Source of the DNA: CAKSQF01 sp964568425
GTDB lineage: Bacteria; Bacillota; Clostridia; Oscillospirales; CAG-272
Direction: 5' to 3'
DNA: 35,284 nucleotides
Assembly (NCBI GenBank): GCA_964568425.1
Contig: CAZMPO010000019.1
Coordinates: 1-35,284, forward strand
In this document: positions 1 to 7,795 of the stretch, in pieces
Numbering within the stretch: position 1 is the first letter of the stretch
Layout: every line of letters begins with the position of its first letter
Notes under the pieces: model-generated
Seen by the model: the letters and a program-made list of their open reading frames with translations, nothing else
What the model was told of the DNA's origin: nothing
Databases searched by the model: none
Translations under genes and position numbers: made by a program

Positions 1-116
1 AGGGAGGCACCGGCATGACTTCTTCGCGGTTTCGCGGATTTACTAAAAATCGACCCACCAACGAAACACTTACCACGCCCACTCATATCTCAGCGATGGC
101 ACAACCAAGTCTATTT

Positions 117-150
117 AATTCCTAATTCCTAATTTCTAATTCCTAATTTC
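117..150. repeat. Heptamer array (attccta), left-edge copy
   Basis: Short tandem array of the 7-bp unit attccta with some degenerate units. The same unit, in one or other orientation, recurs near 2974, 17540, 20135, 24223, 30221 and 31924. It is preceded by a short motif containing gcgatggcacaacc, which recurs in variant form near 2950 and 22504. The array ends about 20 bp before the -35 box of the ireB promoter. The rest of 1-116 shows no gene that I can support. Confidence 0.75.
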
Positions 151-170
151 CCTTTTTTCCCCTTTCCCTC

Positions 171-199
171 TTGAAATTTTCGCAAAAATGTACTATAAT
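171..199 (+). promoter_or_regulatory. Sigma-A-type promoter for ireB-ribF
   Basis: TTGAAA at 171-176 and TATAAT at 194-199 are separated by 17 bp, a near-consensus vegetative promoter. The predicted start of transcription is near 206, giving a leader of about 35 nt before the ireB start codon. A Shine-Dalgarno-like gaaagga lies at 223-229. Confidence 0.8.
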
Positions 200-240
200 A
201 TATACATACCAAGGCGTTTGCCGAAAGGACAGAGAAAACT

Positions 241-522
241 ATGTCAGAAGAAAAACGAACAGAAAAAACAATCGTCATACCTGCAATGGATGACAGACAG
301 GCGCAGGTCAGGCTGATCATATCCGAGGTCTATGCCGCTCTTCGCGCGAAGGGCTACAATCCCGTAAAACAGCTCGTCGGATACATCCTCTCGGATGACC
401 CCACCTACATCACAAATTACAAATCGGCTCGCTCGCTCATCACAAAGATCGAGCGTGACGAACTGCTCACCGTCCTGGTCTCCGATTATCTCGAAACTCG
501 CGAGGACAAGGATCGCAGATGA
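241..522 (+). CDS. ireB: IreB family regulatory phosphoprotein (UPF0297)
   Basis: A 93-residue cytoplasmic protein matching the IreB/UPF0297 (DUF965) family in length and core sequence: VYAALRAKGYNPVKQLVGYI, then SDDPTYITNY, then a conserved ERDELL helix. In Enterococcus, IreB is a substrate of the PASTA-type Ser/Thr kinase IreK and affects cephalosporin resistance; that role is known for the family and inferred here. The N-terminal segment (residues 1-18) contains Thr residues that could be phosphorylated. In many Bacillota this gene sits beside ruvX. Here it is followed directly by ribF, whose ATG overlaps the ireB stop (ATGA), so translation is probably coupled. Confidence 0.9.
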   Translation: MSEEKRTEKTIVIPAMDDRQAQVRLIISEVYAALRAKGYNPVKQLVGYILSDDPTYITNYKSARSLITKIERDELLTVLVSDYLETREDKDRR

Positions 523-1442
523 TCGCCGATATCTCGTCTGTCTCGATCGATACCCCGACTGTCGTCGCCATCGGCAATTTCGACGGTCTGCACACCGCGC
601 ACCGCGCTCTGCTCGATCGGACGGTGAAGCTTGCCCGCGAGCTGTCGGACAGGCTCGGGACTGCTGTTCTGCCTGCTGTGTTCACATTCAGAGCACTTAA
701 AGCAGAGCAGGGGGAGCTTGTCGATTTTGACGAAAAGCTACACCTTATCGAGAATTTGGGTATAAATATCCTCACATATTCGGACTTCGAGGCGATAAAA
801 GAACTGTCCCCCGAGGATTTTGTCGATCGCATCCTGCTCACAAAGCTGAGTGCGGTCGGGGTCGTCTGCGGCTATAATTTCAGATTCGGCAAAAATGCCG
901 CCGCCGATGTCGACAGCCTCAGGGAGCTGCTTGGTACTCGTGCGATACTTTCGGTCGAGCCAAGGTGCGAGATGGACGGAATGGCGATCTCGTCGACCGA
1001 GATCAGAGCCGCCCTTTCAAGGGGCGATCTCGGGCACGCCGAAAAACTGCTCGGGAGACCCTACTCGATCACCGGGACGCTCACGCACGGCAGGGCGGTC
1101 GGGCGTAAAATGGGCGTGCCGACCCTCAATCTCCCCATCGACAGCGCGCTCCTTTGCCCGATGCACGGCGTCTATGTCGCAAAGGTAGGCTCGCGCCACG
1201 CGATTGCCAATATCGGAGTGCGCCCCACATTTGACAATATCTGCGGAAAAAGTGACCCGCTTTGCGAGATACATCTGCTCGATGACTATGGCGAGCTTCC
1301 GCAAGAGGGTGACAGAGTCGAGGTCGAACTGCACAAATTTATACGCGGCGAGATGAGATTTGACTCGCCGACAGCCCTTTATACACAGATCGCACGGGAT
1401 GTGGAGAGGGCGCGCGATTATTTCGAAAAAGAACAAAAATAA
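519..1442 (+). CDS. ribF: Bifunctional riboflavin kinase/FAD synthetase
   Basis: A 307-residue cytoplasmic enzyme that phosphorylates riboflavin to FMN and adenylylates FMN to FAD. The N-terminal nucleotidyltransferase domain carries IGNFDGLHTAHRALL near residue 18 (a GxFDGxHxxH motif with H25 and H28) and ISSTEIR, the family's distal adenylyltransferase motif. The C-terminal kinase domain begins near residue 180 with GRPYSITGTLTHG and continues with GVPTLNL, NIGVRPTF and EIHLLD. The length is normal for RibF. The start overlaps the ireB stop. No FMN riboswitch is visible upstream, so control is probably through the ireB promoter. Confidence 0.96.
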   Translation: MIADISSVSIDTPTVVAIGNFDGLHTAHRALLDRTVKLARELSDRLGTAVLPAVFTFRALKAEQGELVDFDEKLHLIENLGINILTYSDFEAIKELSPEDFVDRILLTKLSAVGVVCGYNFRFGKNAAADVDSLRELLGTRAILSVEPRCEMDGMAISSTEIRAALSRGDLGHAEKLLGRPYSITGTLTHGRAVGRKMGVPTLNLPIDSALLCPMHGVYVAKVGSRHAIANIGVRPTFDNICGKSDPLCEIHLLDDYGELPQEGDRVEVELHKFIRGEMRFDSPTALYTQIARDVERARDYFEKEQK

Positions 1443-1464
1443 TTGTAAAAGAGAGGATCATAAC

Positions 1465-2820
1465 ATGAAAATACGCATAATGTCGCTCATTTTGACCCTC
1501 TTTTTGCTCTTAAATACCGCACCGCTGTCTGTTTTCGCCGAGCCCGAGACCACCGCACCGACCACAACGCCGATCACCGCACCCGAGACCGAGGGCAGGG
1601 AGGAGACGATCGATCAGCTCTGCGCCAAGGCGAGTGCCGCATGCCTCTATTGCCCCGAGTCGGATATGCTGCTTTTCGAAAAGGACGGCGATAAACAGCT
1701 CCGCCCGTACGCTGTTGCAAGGATGTGCGCACTGCTTGTCGCAAACGAAAGGATCACCGATTGGGACACGCCGATCACGCTGGATGCCTCAATGATCGCC
1801 ACTTTCACCGACGGATGGGGATTTAAGGTCGGCGATCAGGTCTCGCCCTACGATCTTGCCGCACTTGCCATCCTTCGCGGCTTCGATGACGCGGCAGTCG
1901 CGCTTGCGCGAGCATTTTGCGGAGATGATGACGAAACGGTGCGTTTGATGAACGAAAAAGCGGCAGAGCTCGGTGCGAAAAACACCAATTTTGACGCAGT
2001 CAGCGGCAGAGGAAGCGGCAGCAGGACAACGGCGGGCGACGCCGCCCTCATCGCCGCCGCATTCGGGGGATGCGACAGACTGCTTGCGATCGCGGGGCAG
2101 GACATGATAAAGTGCGAGAGCCTTGGCGGCAGAAAGATCTACAGCAGGAGCTATTTCCTCAGCGGCTACTATAACGCCACCGGAAAGGGCTACCTCGACT
2201 CGACAACGACGGCAAGCATCGCCGGCTCGGTGGTCGATCCGGACATGCTGATAACCTTCCGCACGATCGGCGAGTACACCTATATCGCGGTCGTCATGGA
2301 CGCAAAGAGCGCAAAGGGACGCTCGATCCCCTGCGATATCACGAATTTGCTGATAAAAACCTATAAAAACAGTTTTTCGCTCGTCAAAGTGCTCGGCGAG
2401 TACGAGCCGATATGCGAGATCCCCGTCCGAATGGGCGAGGGCATCGACGCCGTCGCGCTCACGCCCGATCGAAGCTTTTCGTTTTATGTAAAAAACGATG
2501 ACTCGATCGACGAGATCTTTTCATATAAATATACGCTCGATACAGACGCCCTCGACGCCCCTGTCAGCGCGGGAACGAAGGTCGGCGAGCTCGTGCTCAT
2601 GAAAGAGGGTAAAGAGGTGGGCAGAGCCGATCTGATCACAAGATCGAACGTCGCCAAGAATATGAAGGAATACTATTACGATAGGGCAAAGGAGGTTGTC
2701 ACCGACAAATTCGTCCTGCGAGCCATAATGATAACTGCCGCCGCCCTCGCAGTAACAGTCATCGCCACAGCCCTCATCCGCGGACAAAAGAAGAAACGAA
2801 AGAGAAGAGAAGAAGAATAA
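1465..2820 (+). CDS. Peptidase S11 (D-Ala-D-Ala carboxypeptidase)-like protein, catalytic motifs lost
   Basis: A 451-residue exported protein with a signal peptide (about residues 1-29, ending VFAEP), an S11 penicillin-binding fold and a C-terminal membrane helix (about 415-437) followed by a K/R-rich tail. The fold is recognisable from the PYAVARMCALLVANE helix, the DLAALAILRGFDDAAVALA segment and NEKAAELGAKNTNF. The family's active-site residues are replaced: SxxK is A83-V-A-R86, SxN is R138-G-F140, and KTG corresponds to G240-K-G242. It is therefore probably a pseudo-enzyme with a binding or structural role in the cell wall. The ATG at 1465 is chosen because it gives the signal peptide and follows gagagga. 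An in-frame upstream extension into ribF would not make sense. It lies 22 bp after ribF and is probably in the same operon. Confidence 0.88.
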   Translation: MKIRIMSLILTLFLLLNTAPLSVFAEPETTAPTTTPITAPETEGREETIDQLCAKASAACLYCPESDMLLFEKDGDKQLRPYAVARMCALLVANERITDWDTPITLDASMIATFTDGWGFKVGDQVSPYDLAALAILRGFDDAAVALARAFCGDDDETVRLMNEKAAELGAKNTNFDAVSGRGSGSRTTAGDAALIAAAFGGCDRLLAIAGQDMIKCESLGGRKIYSRSYFLSGYYNATGKGYLDSTTTASIAGSVVDPDMLITFRTIGEYTYIAVVMDAKSAKGRSIPCDITNLLIKTYKNSFSLVKVLGEYEPICEIPVRMGEGIDAVALTPDRSFSFYVKNDDSIDEIFSYKYTLDTDALDAPVSAGTKVGELVLMKEGKEVGRADLITRSNVAKNMKEYYYDRAKEVVTDKFVLRAIMITAAALAVTVIATALIRGQKKKRKRREEE

Positions 2821-2861
2821 CCCACACCCTCGGCAGACCTTGCCGAGGGTGCGGGTTATTT
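2816..2861 (+). terminator. Intrinsic terminator after the ireB-ribF-dacA-like operon
   Basis: The inverted repeat ACCCTCGGCA / TGCCGAGGGT with loop gacct is extended outward by AATAACCC / GGGTTATT. The 3' side ends in TTATTTTA. It starts at the stop codon of the preceding gene. Confidence 0.88.
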
Positions 2862-3013
2862 TAGGTAATAGGTAATAGTGAAGAGGTAAGAAGTTCGGAA
2901 CATTTTCGCCCTTTGGGCGAAAATGAATTTTTATTTGAATGATATATCGGCGATGTCAGAACCAAATCCCGCCAATTTCTAATTCCTCATTTCTCATTCC
3001 TAATTCCTAATTT
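2862..3013. repeat. Composite intergenic repeat: GGTAAGA-type heptamers, stem-loop, attccta heptamers
   Basis: From left to right: ggtaata/ggtaaga heptamers (2862-2893); the stem-loop cattttcgccc-ttt-gggcgaaaatg (2901-2925); a module gatatatcggcgatgtcagaacc; and an attccta heptamer array (2974-3013) that ends at the degV stop codon. The same module order appears at other loci in this window, in either orientation. Confidence 0.8.
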
Positions 3014-3017
3014 CCCC

Positions 3018-3899
3018 TCATTCTCTCTCGTCGCCGAGGAAGAACACGGCTACCGTGCCGGGGCCGCAGTGGGAGGCGATGATCGTGCCGATGTCGCAGA
3101 TCTTCACATCGCCGACCTTGGTAAACCGCTCCTTCAGCGCATCTCTTGTGCGAACGGCGTCCTCGAGACAGTTCGAGTGGCAGATAAAGCACTTGTCGTC
3201 GTAGTTTGCCCCGCCGATCGCGTGACGCTCCATCTCGTCAAGCGTGACCTTCAGCGCATTCTGCTTGCCGCGCGCCTTGCTGTAGGCGACGATCTTGCCC
3301 TCGGCATCAAGACGCATGATCGGACAAATGCCGAGGATCGTCGCGATCATCGCCGTCGCACCCGACATCCGCCCGCTTCGACGGTAGTGCGACAGCTCGG
3401 TCGAGTAAAATTGATGGTGGATCTTGTGCCTGTTCTCACTCACCCACGCCGCGACCGCGTCAAGCTCGTCGCCGCGATCGCGCATGTCCGCCGCAAGATC
3501 GACCAGCAGTCCGTAGCCCGAGGACGAGCAAAGCGAGTCGATCACCACGATGCGCCTCTCGGGATGCAGACGGCGCATCTCCTCTGCCGCAAGACACGCG
3601 TTTTGATATGACTGCGTCATGCCCGTGCCGAATACGATGTGTAAAAGATCGCCGCGCGTGAGCTGCTCCTCGAAAAACTCGGTATAGTTAAATTCGTTGA
3701 GCTGTGACGTCTTCGGCATTACCCCCGAGGAAAGTGCCTCGTAAAATTTCGGCAGTGCGTTTGGGTCTCGCCCCATGTCGTCGATATGCTCGACACCGCC
3801 TGCCGTGTATGTGTAAAAAATGACCGGTATCCCTCTGCCCTTAACGTATGAGTAGGGCAGATCGACCGTTGATTCGCATGACAGAATAAATTTCGCCAT
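3018..3899 (-). CDS. DegV family protein (fatty-acid-binding)
   Basis: A 293-residue cytoplasmic DegV/EDD-fold protein of normal family length. Known DegV proteins (FakB) bind a fatty acid that FakA phosphorylates for phospholipid synthesis; the role here is inferred. Visible family features are an N-terminal strand with SCESTVDLP, the ligand-loop motif TSQLN (residues 64-68), FGTGMTQSYQNA, VIDSLCSSSGYG, SHYRRSGRMSG (family GGR-like region) and a C-terminal half ending in CGPGTVAVFFLG. A ggagg Shine-Dalgarno sequence lies upstream of the ATG. It is monocistronic and stands alone between repeat-filled gaps. I see no FakA homologue in the window. Confidence 0.92.
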   Translation of the reverse strand: MAKFILSCESTVDLPYSYVKGRGIPVIFYTYTAGGVEHIDDMGRDPNALPKFYEALSSGVMPKTSQLNEFNYTEFFEEQLTRGDLLHIVFGTGMTQSYQNACLAAEEMRRLHPERRIVVIDSLCSSSGYGLLVDLAADMRDRGDELDAVAAWVSENRHKIHHQFYSTELSHYRRSGRMSGATAMIATILGICPIMRLDAEGKIVAYSKARGKQNALKVTLDEMERHAIGGANYDDKCFICHSNCLEDAVRTRDALKERFTKVGDVKICDIGTIIASHCGPGTVAVFFLGDERE

Positions 3900-3959
3900 C
3901 TGTGCCTCCGTGTAAATTGTTTGTGCTGTATATAAATAAAGGAAGAAATCCGTTGATCG

Positions 3960-4300
3960 CCCCGCTTCGTTGATGGTCGTTTTATAATATATAATATATC
4001 AATATATCGACTCAATATATCGACCGCTAAAATAGACAATTACCTATCCCCGTAGGGCGGGGGCGCCGCGAAAAAAGTTCGCGGTGATCCCGCCGCCTCT
4101 TGGTCGATCGGGGGGATGATATATCGGCGCGATGAATAATCAATTACCACCGTGTGGGTGATGTTCGTTTCATCGGTCGATTTGTTATATAACAAACCGC
4201 GTTTGTCGCGGGCGATCGGGGGATGATATATCGGCGGGATAAACCAACAGATCCCCTGCCTGATCTTTGACGGGAACTTACCTTATTATACCATAGATCG
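3960..4300. repeat. Intergenic repeat block with AT-rich palindromes and GC-rich modules
   Basis: No gene is supported between 3900 and 4885. This part holds alternating AT segments (tataatatataatatatc near 3982), a GC-rich module containing ccccgtagggcgggggcgcc (4049 onward), and two copies of the module gatcgggg(g)gatgatatatcggcg (about 4105 and 4212). The same modules occur near 14170, 24405, 24571, 30418 and 34895. Confidence 0.75.
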
Positions 4301-4405
4301 CAAAACTTTTCAAGTGGAATTTTGATCTTTTTGGTCGAACGCCACGTTTTTGTTCAAATTCCCGCCATCTCCGAGGGGTGATTTATTCGACCGCCAAATA
4401 AAGGT

Positions 4406-4471
4406 ATCCCCTGTAGGGCGGGAGCACCGCGAACTTTTTTCGCGGCGCCCCCGCCCTACAGGGGATTTTTT
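4406..4471. repeat. 28-bp near-perfect inverted repeat with T-tract
   Basis: The left arm at 4406-4433 begins atcccctgtagggcggg and the right arm at 4439-4466 ends ccctacaggggat. They match at 26 of 28 positions around a 5-nt loop, and the right arm is followed by six T. It could act as a transcription terminator upstream of the opp promoter. It also shares its core (gtagggcggg...ccgcgaa) with the repeats at 4049, 14208 and 34935, so it is best seen as a complete copy of a dispersed palindromic element. Confidence 0.85.
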
Positions 4472-4762
4472 AATATCGCCTACACATTATCTCGGCTATT
4501 CAACCACCAAATTTCGCTAATTCCTGATTTCTAATCTCAAATCCCCCCCAAATCCCTCGGTCGACAATCTGCACATACACCCCTGTACATATGCGACATT
4601 CTTTGGGCGAAATGATCGGTTTATACATTTTGTGTATAATTATACAATCATTTGACCGCGAGACAGGGTGCAGTTGGCTTGATAATTTTACCCTTTTGGA
4701 AGAGATATTCGCTCTTTTTGCAAAAAAAAACGAAAAAAATTGAAGAAATTTGCGAAAACCCC

Positions 4763-4791
4763 TTGACAAAATCGAAAAAATCGTGTATTAT
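4763..4791 (+). promoter_or_regulatory. Consensus sigma-A promoter of the opp operon
   Basis: TTGACA at 4763-4768 and TATTAT at 4786-4791 are 17 bp apart. Transcription should start near 4798, leaving a leader of about 88 nt with two hairpins: CACAGG/CCTGTG (4805-4832) and TCCGA..ATACT/AGTAT..TCGGA (4835-4863). The leader ends in a strong ggaggt Shine-Dalgarno sequence at 4874-4879. I recognise no riboswitch class in it. Confidence 0.88.
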
Positions 4792-4885
4792 ATAGCAATA
4801 ACAGCACAGGTATATTTTATACATTTCCTGTGAGTCCGACGATACTGCATAAGTATGCTCGGATAATAAATTTGGAGGTTTTCCT

Positions 4886-7564
4886 ATGAAAAGCACACTC
4901 GTTAAAGTGCTTGTCGTTGTTTTAGCTCTTGCTATGGTTCTTCCTATGGTAGTTGCCTGCAAGAAAGACGATAATGGCGGCAACACAACAACAACAGCTG
5001 GTGCCGGTTCCAATCCGACTAGTCCGGACAACACGAACCCCGTGCCAACAGTAAAACCCTGGGATGATGGCAAGACATATACATATCGTATGGGTCCTTC
5101 CAGCCTTCCTACGACATGGAACGTTCACACATACCAGTCGAATGATGCAACCTACATTCTTGACTATACCTCTGACGCTCTTTACGGCTTCGAGTATAAC
5201 AAGGACTTCACGGGTTACGAGATCGTTCCCGCAATGGCATCCGCATTCCCGACCGACGTAACAAGCCAGTTTATCGGTCACTACGGTATCGTTGAGGGTG
5301 ACAAGAATAAGGCATGGCAGATCCCGCTGAAGGACGGTCTGACATTCGATAACGGCGAAAAGCTTGACGCTAAGTCTTTCGTTGACTCGATGAAGCTCCT
5401 TCTCGACCCCAGAGCATCCAACTTCCGTGCCGATAACGTTTACGCATCCGGCAACCTTAAGATCGTTGGCGCTGAGGATTATGTAAAGCAGGGCTCTTAC
5501 GCTTACTCCGAGTTCGTTTCCGCGGCTTACGGCGATGACGAGTATGTCGATCCCGCAAAGTTCACCACCACCGATGACGGCTATCTCCAGTACAACGGCA
5601 AGGACGTTGTTCTTAACCTCTCCGACGGCGGAAACTGGGGCAGCAACGGTCTTGATGACTACAACGGCGCAGGCTATCTTGTTGCAGTTGCAGACGCTTT
5701 CGCAAAGCTCGATGCAGCAGCAGACGACGACAGATGCGTTAAGCTCAACGCAGAGCTCCTCAAGGCAGCTCAGGACTGCATTGCAGTACTCCGCGGCTAC
5801 GCTTCTGCTGACGAGTACGCAGCAGCTACCAAAGATACCAAAGACGGCGTAAACTACGCTTATGTTGAGGTCGAGGAAATGCTCGTTCTCGGCGGCACAT
5901 GGCCCGTAGTCGCTTACGAAGATACCGTTGGTTTCTTCCAGGGCGAGGGCAACTCCATCGTTGTCGTTCTTAAGAACGCAATGGAGGATAACTTCTATCT
6001 CCGTTACGAGCTTTGCACCAACTTCTTCCTTGTATACGCTCCTCTTTACGAGTCGCTCATCAATGTTACCGAAGACGGTGTTTACACCAACAGCTACGGC
6101 ACGTCTGTTGATACCTTCGTTGGCTTTGGTCCTTACAAGCTTACAAGCTACATCGATGGTTCTGCGATCACTCTCGAAAGAAACACCGGCTGGCGTGGAT
6201 ATTCGGACGCAGACTACATCCCCGGCACATATCAGACCGACGCTGTTTCCTACAAGCAGGTCGATGACGAGGCAACCCGTCTTGAGATGTTCCTTGCAGG
6301 TCAGCTCGACTCCTACGGCCTCCAGGCTGATGATATGGAGACATACGGCTCCAGCGATTACACCTACTACACCGATTCCGAGTCCACATGGTACCTCGTT
6401 ATGAACCCCGATATGGATAACCTTGTCGAGCTTCAGAAGGCTGCTACCCCCGCGACTGCGGGCAACACTGTCATCAAGACAGTTCTTACAATTCAGGAAT
6501 TCCGTCAGGCGCTTTCCTACTCCATCAACCGTCAGAATTACAACCAGACCCTTTCGCCCACATCGGGTATCGCAAAGGCTCTGCTTTCCTCGATGATCGT
6601 TGCAGACCCTGAGTCGGGTCTCACCTACCGTTCGCTTGATCAGGCTAAGGACGCTATCCTTAAGTTCTGGGGTCTCGCTGATCAGTGGGGCGAGGGCAAG
6701 AAGTACGCAGATCGCGACGCTGCCATCGACTCGATCACAGGTTACGACCCCGACGGTGCAAAGGCACTCTTCAATACCGCTTACGACAAGGCAGTTGCTC
6801 AGGGTCTCATCTCCGAGGATCTGGTTGCCAGCGGCAAGTGGGAAGTACAGATCACCATCGGTATCCCGAAGGCTGTTAAGTACTACAACGACGGCTCTGA
6901 GGTCCTCAAGGGCTTCTGGACCGAGGCTGCTAAGGGCACTAAGTTCGAGGGTCACATCACCTGCACCAACAGCCAGGAACTCGGCTCGTCCGGATTTGGT
7001 GAATACCTCAGAACCGGTCAGGTCGACCTCCTCTTCGGTGTTGGTTACGGCGGATCCATGTTCGATCCTTACTCCATGATGGACTGCTTCACCGGCTCGC
7101 TCCAGTATGACCCCTTCACCGATAAGGCTGCTATCGAATGCGACGTTTACTTCGATCCTTCCTATGTAAAGGACGAGAAGCTTGCAGGCAAGACTCTCCG
7201 CGCATCGCTTTACGATTGGGTATCCGAGGCGTGCATGGGCAACGAGATCACCGCAGTTGTCGTTGATAAGGACGGCAACGCTACCAAGGAATCGGTTACT
7301 CTTTCTGCCGGCACTTCGGACGCTCCCGAAACAAGAATTACCATTCTTGCAGCAGCTGAGGGCAAGATCCTTACCCTTGCAAACGTATTCCCGCTTTCTA
7401 CCGATGCAACCGCATCTCTGAGATGCATGAGAGTTAAGTATAAGACCGAGGACTACGTCGTTGGTATGGGCCGTGGCGGTATCGAATGGTACACCTACGC
7501 TATGGACGACACCGAGTTCGCGGAGTATGTTAACTCCCAGGGCGGCAAGCTCGATTACACCTAA
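4886..7564 (+). CDS. oppA: Oligopeptide ABC transporter substrate-binding lipoprotein (SBP family 5), oversized
   Basis: An 892-residue lipoprotein that should capture peptides outside the membrane for the OppBCDF transporter encoded downstream. The signal peptide ends in the lipobox VVAC with Cys25, followed by a Gly/Thr/Asn/Pro-rich linker to about residue 55. SBP_bac_5 features include WQIPLKDGLTFDNGEKLDAKSF in the first lobe, VGFGPYKLTSYIDGSAITLERN, and the FRQALSYSINRQNYN helix of the second lobe. Family members are usually about 500-600 residues, so roughly 300 extra residues are distributed through the protein. Codons such as GGT, CGT and GTT are frequent, as in highly expressed genes. 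The start is fixed by ggaggt 6 nt upstream. OppA is the family assignment; the peptide specificity is unknown. Confidence 0.9.
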   Translation: MKSTLVKVLVVVLALAMVLPMVVACKKDDNGGNTTTTAGAGSNPTSPDNTNPVPTVKPWDDGKTYTYRMGPSSLPTTWNVHTYQSNDATYILDYTSDALYGFEYNKDFTGYEIVPAMASAFPTDVTSQFIGHYGIVEGDKNKAWQIPLKDGLTFDNGEKLDAKSFVDSMKLLLDPRASNFRADNVYASGNLKIVGAEDYVKQGSYAYSEFVSAAYGDDEYVDPAKFTTTDDGYLQYNGKDVVLNLSDGGNWGSNGLDDYNGAGYLVAVADAFAKLDAAADDDRCVKLNAELLKAAQDCIAVLRGYASADEYAAATKDTKDGVNYAYVEVEEMLVLGGTWPVVAYEDTVGFFQGEGNSIVVVLKNAMEDNFYLRYELCTNFFLVYAPLYESLINVTEDGVYTNSYGTSVDTFVGFGPYKLTSYIDGSAITLERNTGWRGYSDADYIPGTYQTDAVSYKQVDDEATRLEMFLAGQLDSYGLQADDMETYGSSDYTYYTDSESTWYLVMNPDMDNLVELQKAATPATAGNTVIKTVLTIQEFRQALSYSINRQNYNQTLSPTSGIAKALLSSMIVADPESGLTYRSLDQAKDAILKFWGLADQWGEGKKYADRDAAIDSITGYDPDGAKALFNTAYDKAVAQGLISEDLVASGKWEVQITIGIPKAVKYYNDGSEVLKGFWTEAAKGTKFEGHITCTNSQELGSSGFGEYLRTGQVDLLFGVGYGGSMFDPYSMMDCFTGSLQYDPFTDKAAIECDVYFDPSYVKDEKLAGKTLRASLYDWVSEACMGNEITAVVVDKDGNATKESVTLSAGTSDAPETRITILAAAEGKILTLANVFPLSTDATASLRCMRVKYKTEDYVVGMGRGGIEWYTYAMDDTEFAEYVNSQGGKLDYT

Positions 7565-7578
7565 TTTACTCGTGTAAC

Positions 7579-7647
7579 GATCGCTTGTAAAGCGATTCAA
7601 TAATTGATTCGGATAAGTAGCAGAATCATCCGGTTCTGCTACTTATC
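7579..7647 (+). terminator. Hairpins after oppA (read-through attenuator or mRNA stabiliser)
   Basis: A first stem ATCGCTT/AAGCGAT (7580-7596) is followed by a perfect 14-bp stem GATAAGTAGCAGAA (7612-7625) / TTCTGCTACTTATC (7634-7647). There is no proper T-tract, so complete termination is unlikely. Its position between the binding-protein gene and the permease genes suggests a processing or partial termination site that keeps oppA mRNA more abundant. Confidence 0.65.
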
Positions 7648-7731
7648 TGTTAGTAAAGGCGTAGATTTATCAACAGATGACAAATAAACCTCGCCTTGCG
7701 GTCCGTCTGACCGTTAAATAAAACTCAGATG

Positions 7732-7774
7732 CTCATTTTTCAGTGCAAAAATGCTGCTTGTACTGAAAAATGAG
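7732..7774 (+). promoter_or_regulatory. Inverted repeat just upstream of the oppB Shine-Dalgarno sequence
   Basis: CTCATTTTTCAGT (7732-7744) and ACTGAAAAATGAG (7762-7774) form a perfect 13-bp stem with a 17-nt loop. The stem ends 8 nt before the aaggag at 7783-7788. It could influence translation of oppB or protect the 5' end of a processed oppBCDF transcript. Confidence 0.65.
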
Positions 7775-7795
7775 TATCGGACAAGGAGAAAAGTC

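Noticed and set aside
400..520. FMN riboswitch ahead of ribF
   Set aside because: ribF overlaps ireB and the ireB leader is only about 35 nt, which leaves no room for the aptamer.
4922..7600. Open reading frame of 892 codons antisense to oppA
   Set aside because: It mirrors the coding frame of a clear transporter protein, has no ribosome site or promoter, and its translation has no domain. It arises because the sense gene avoids TTA, CTA and TCA codons.
7751..7795. ATG start for oppB
   Set aside because: This ATG lies inside the loop of a 13-bp hairpin with no ribosome site. The GTG at 7796 has aaggag 7 nt upstream and gives the normal N-terminus.
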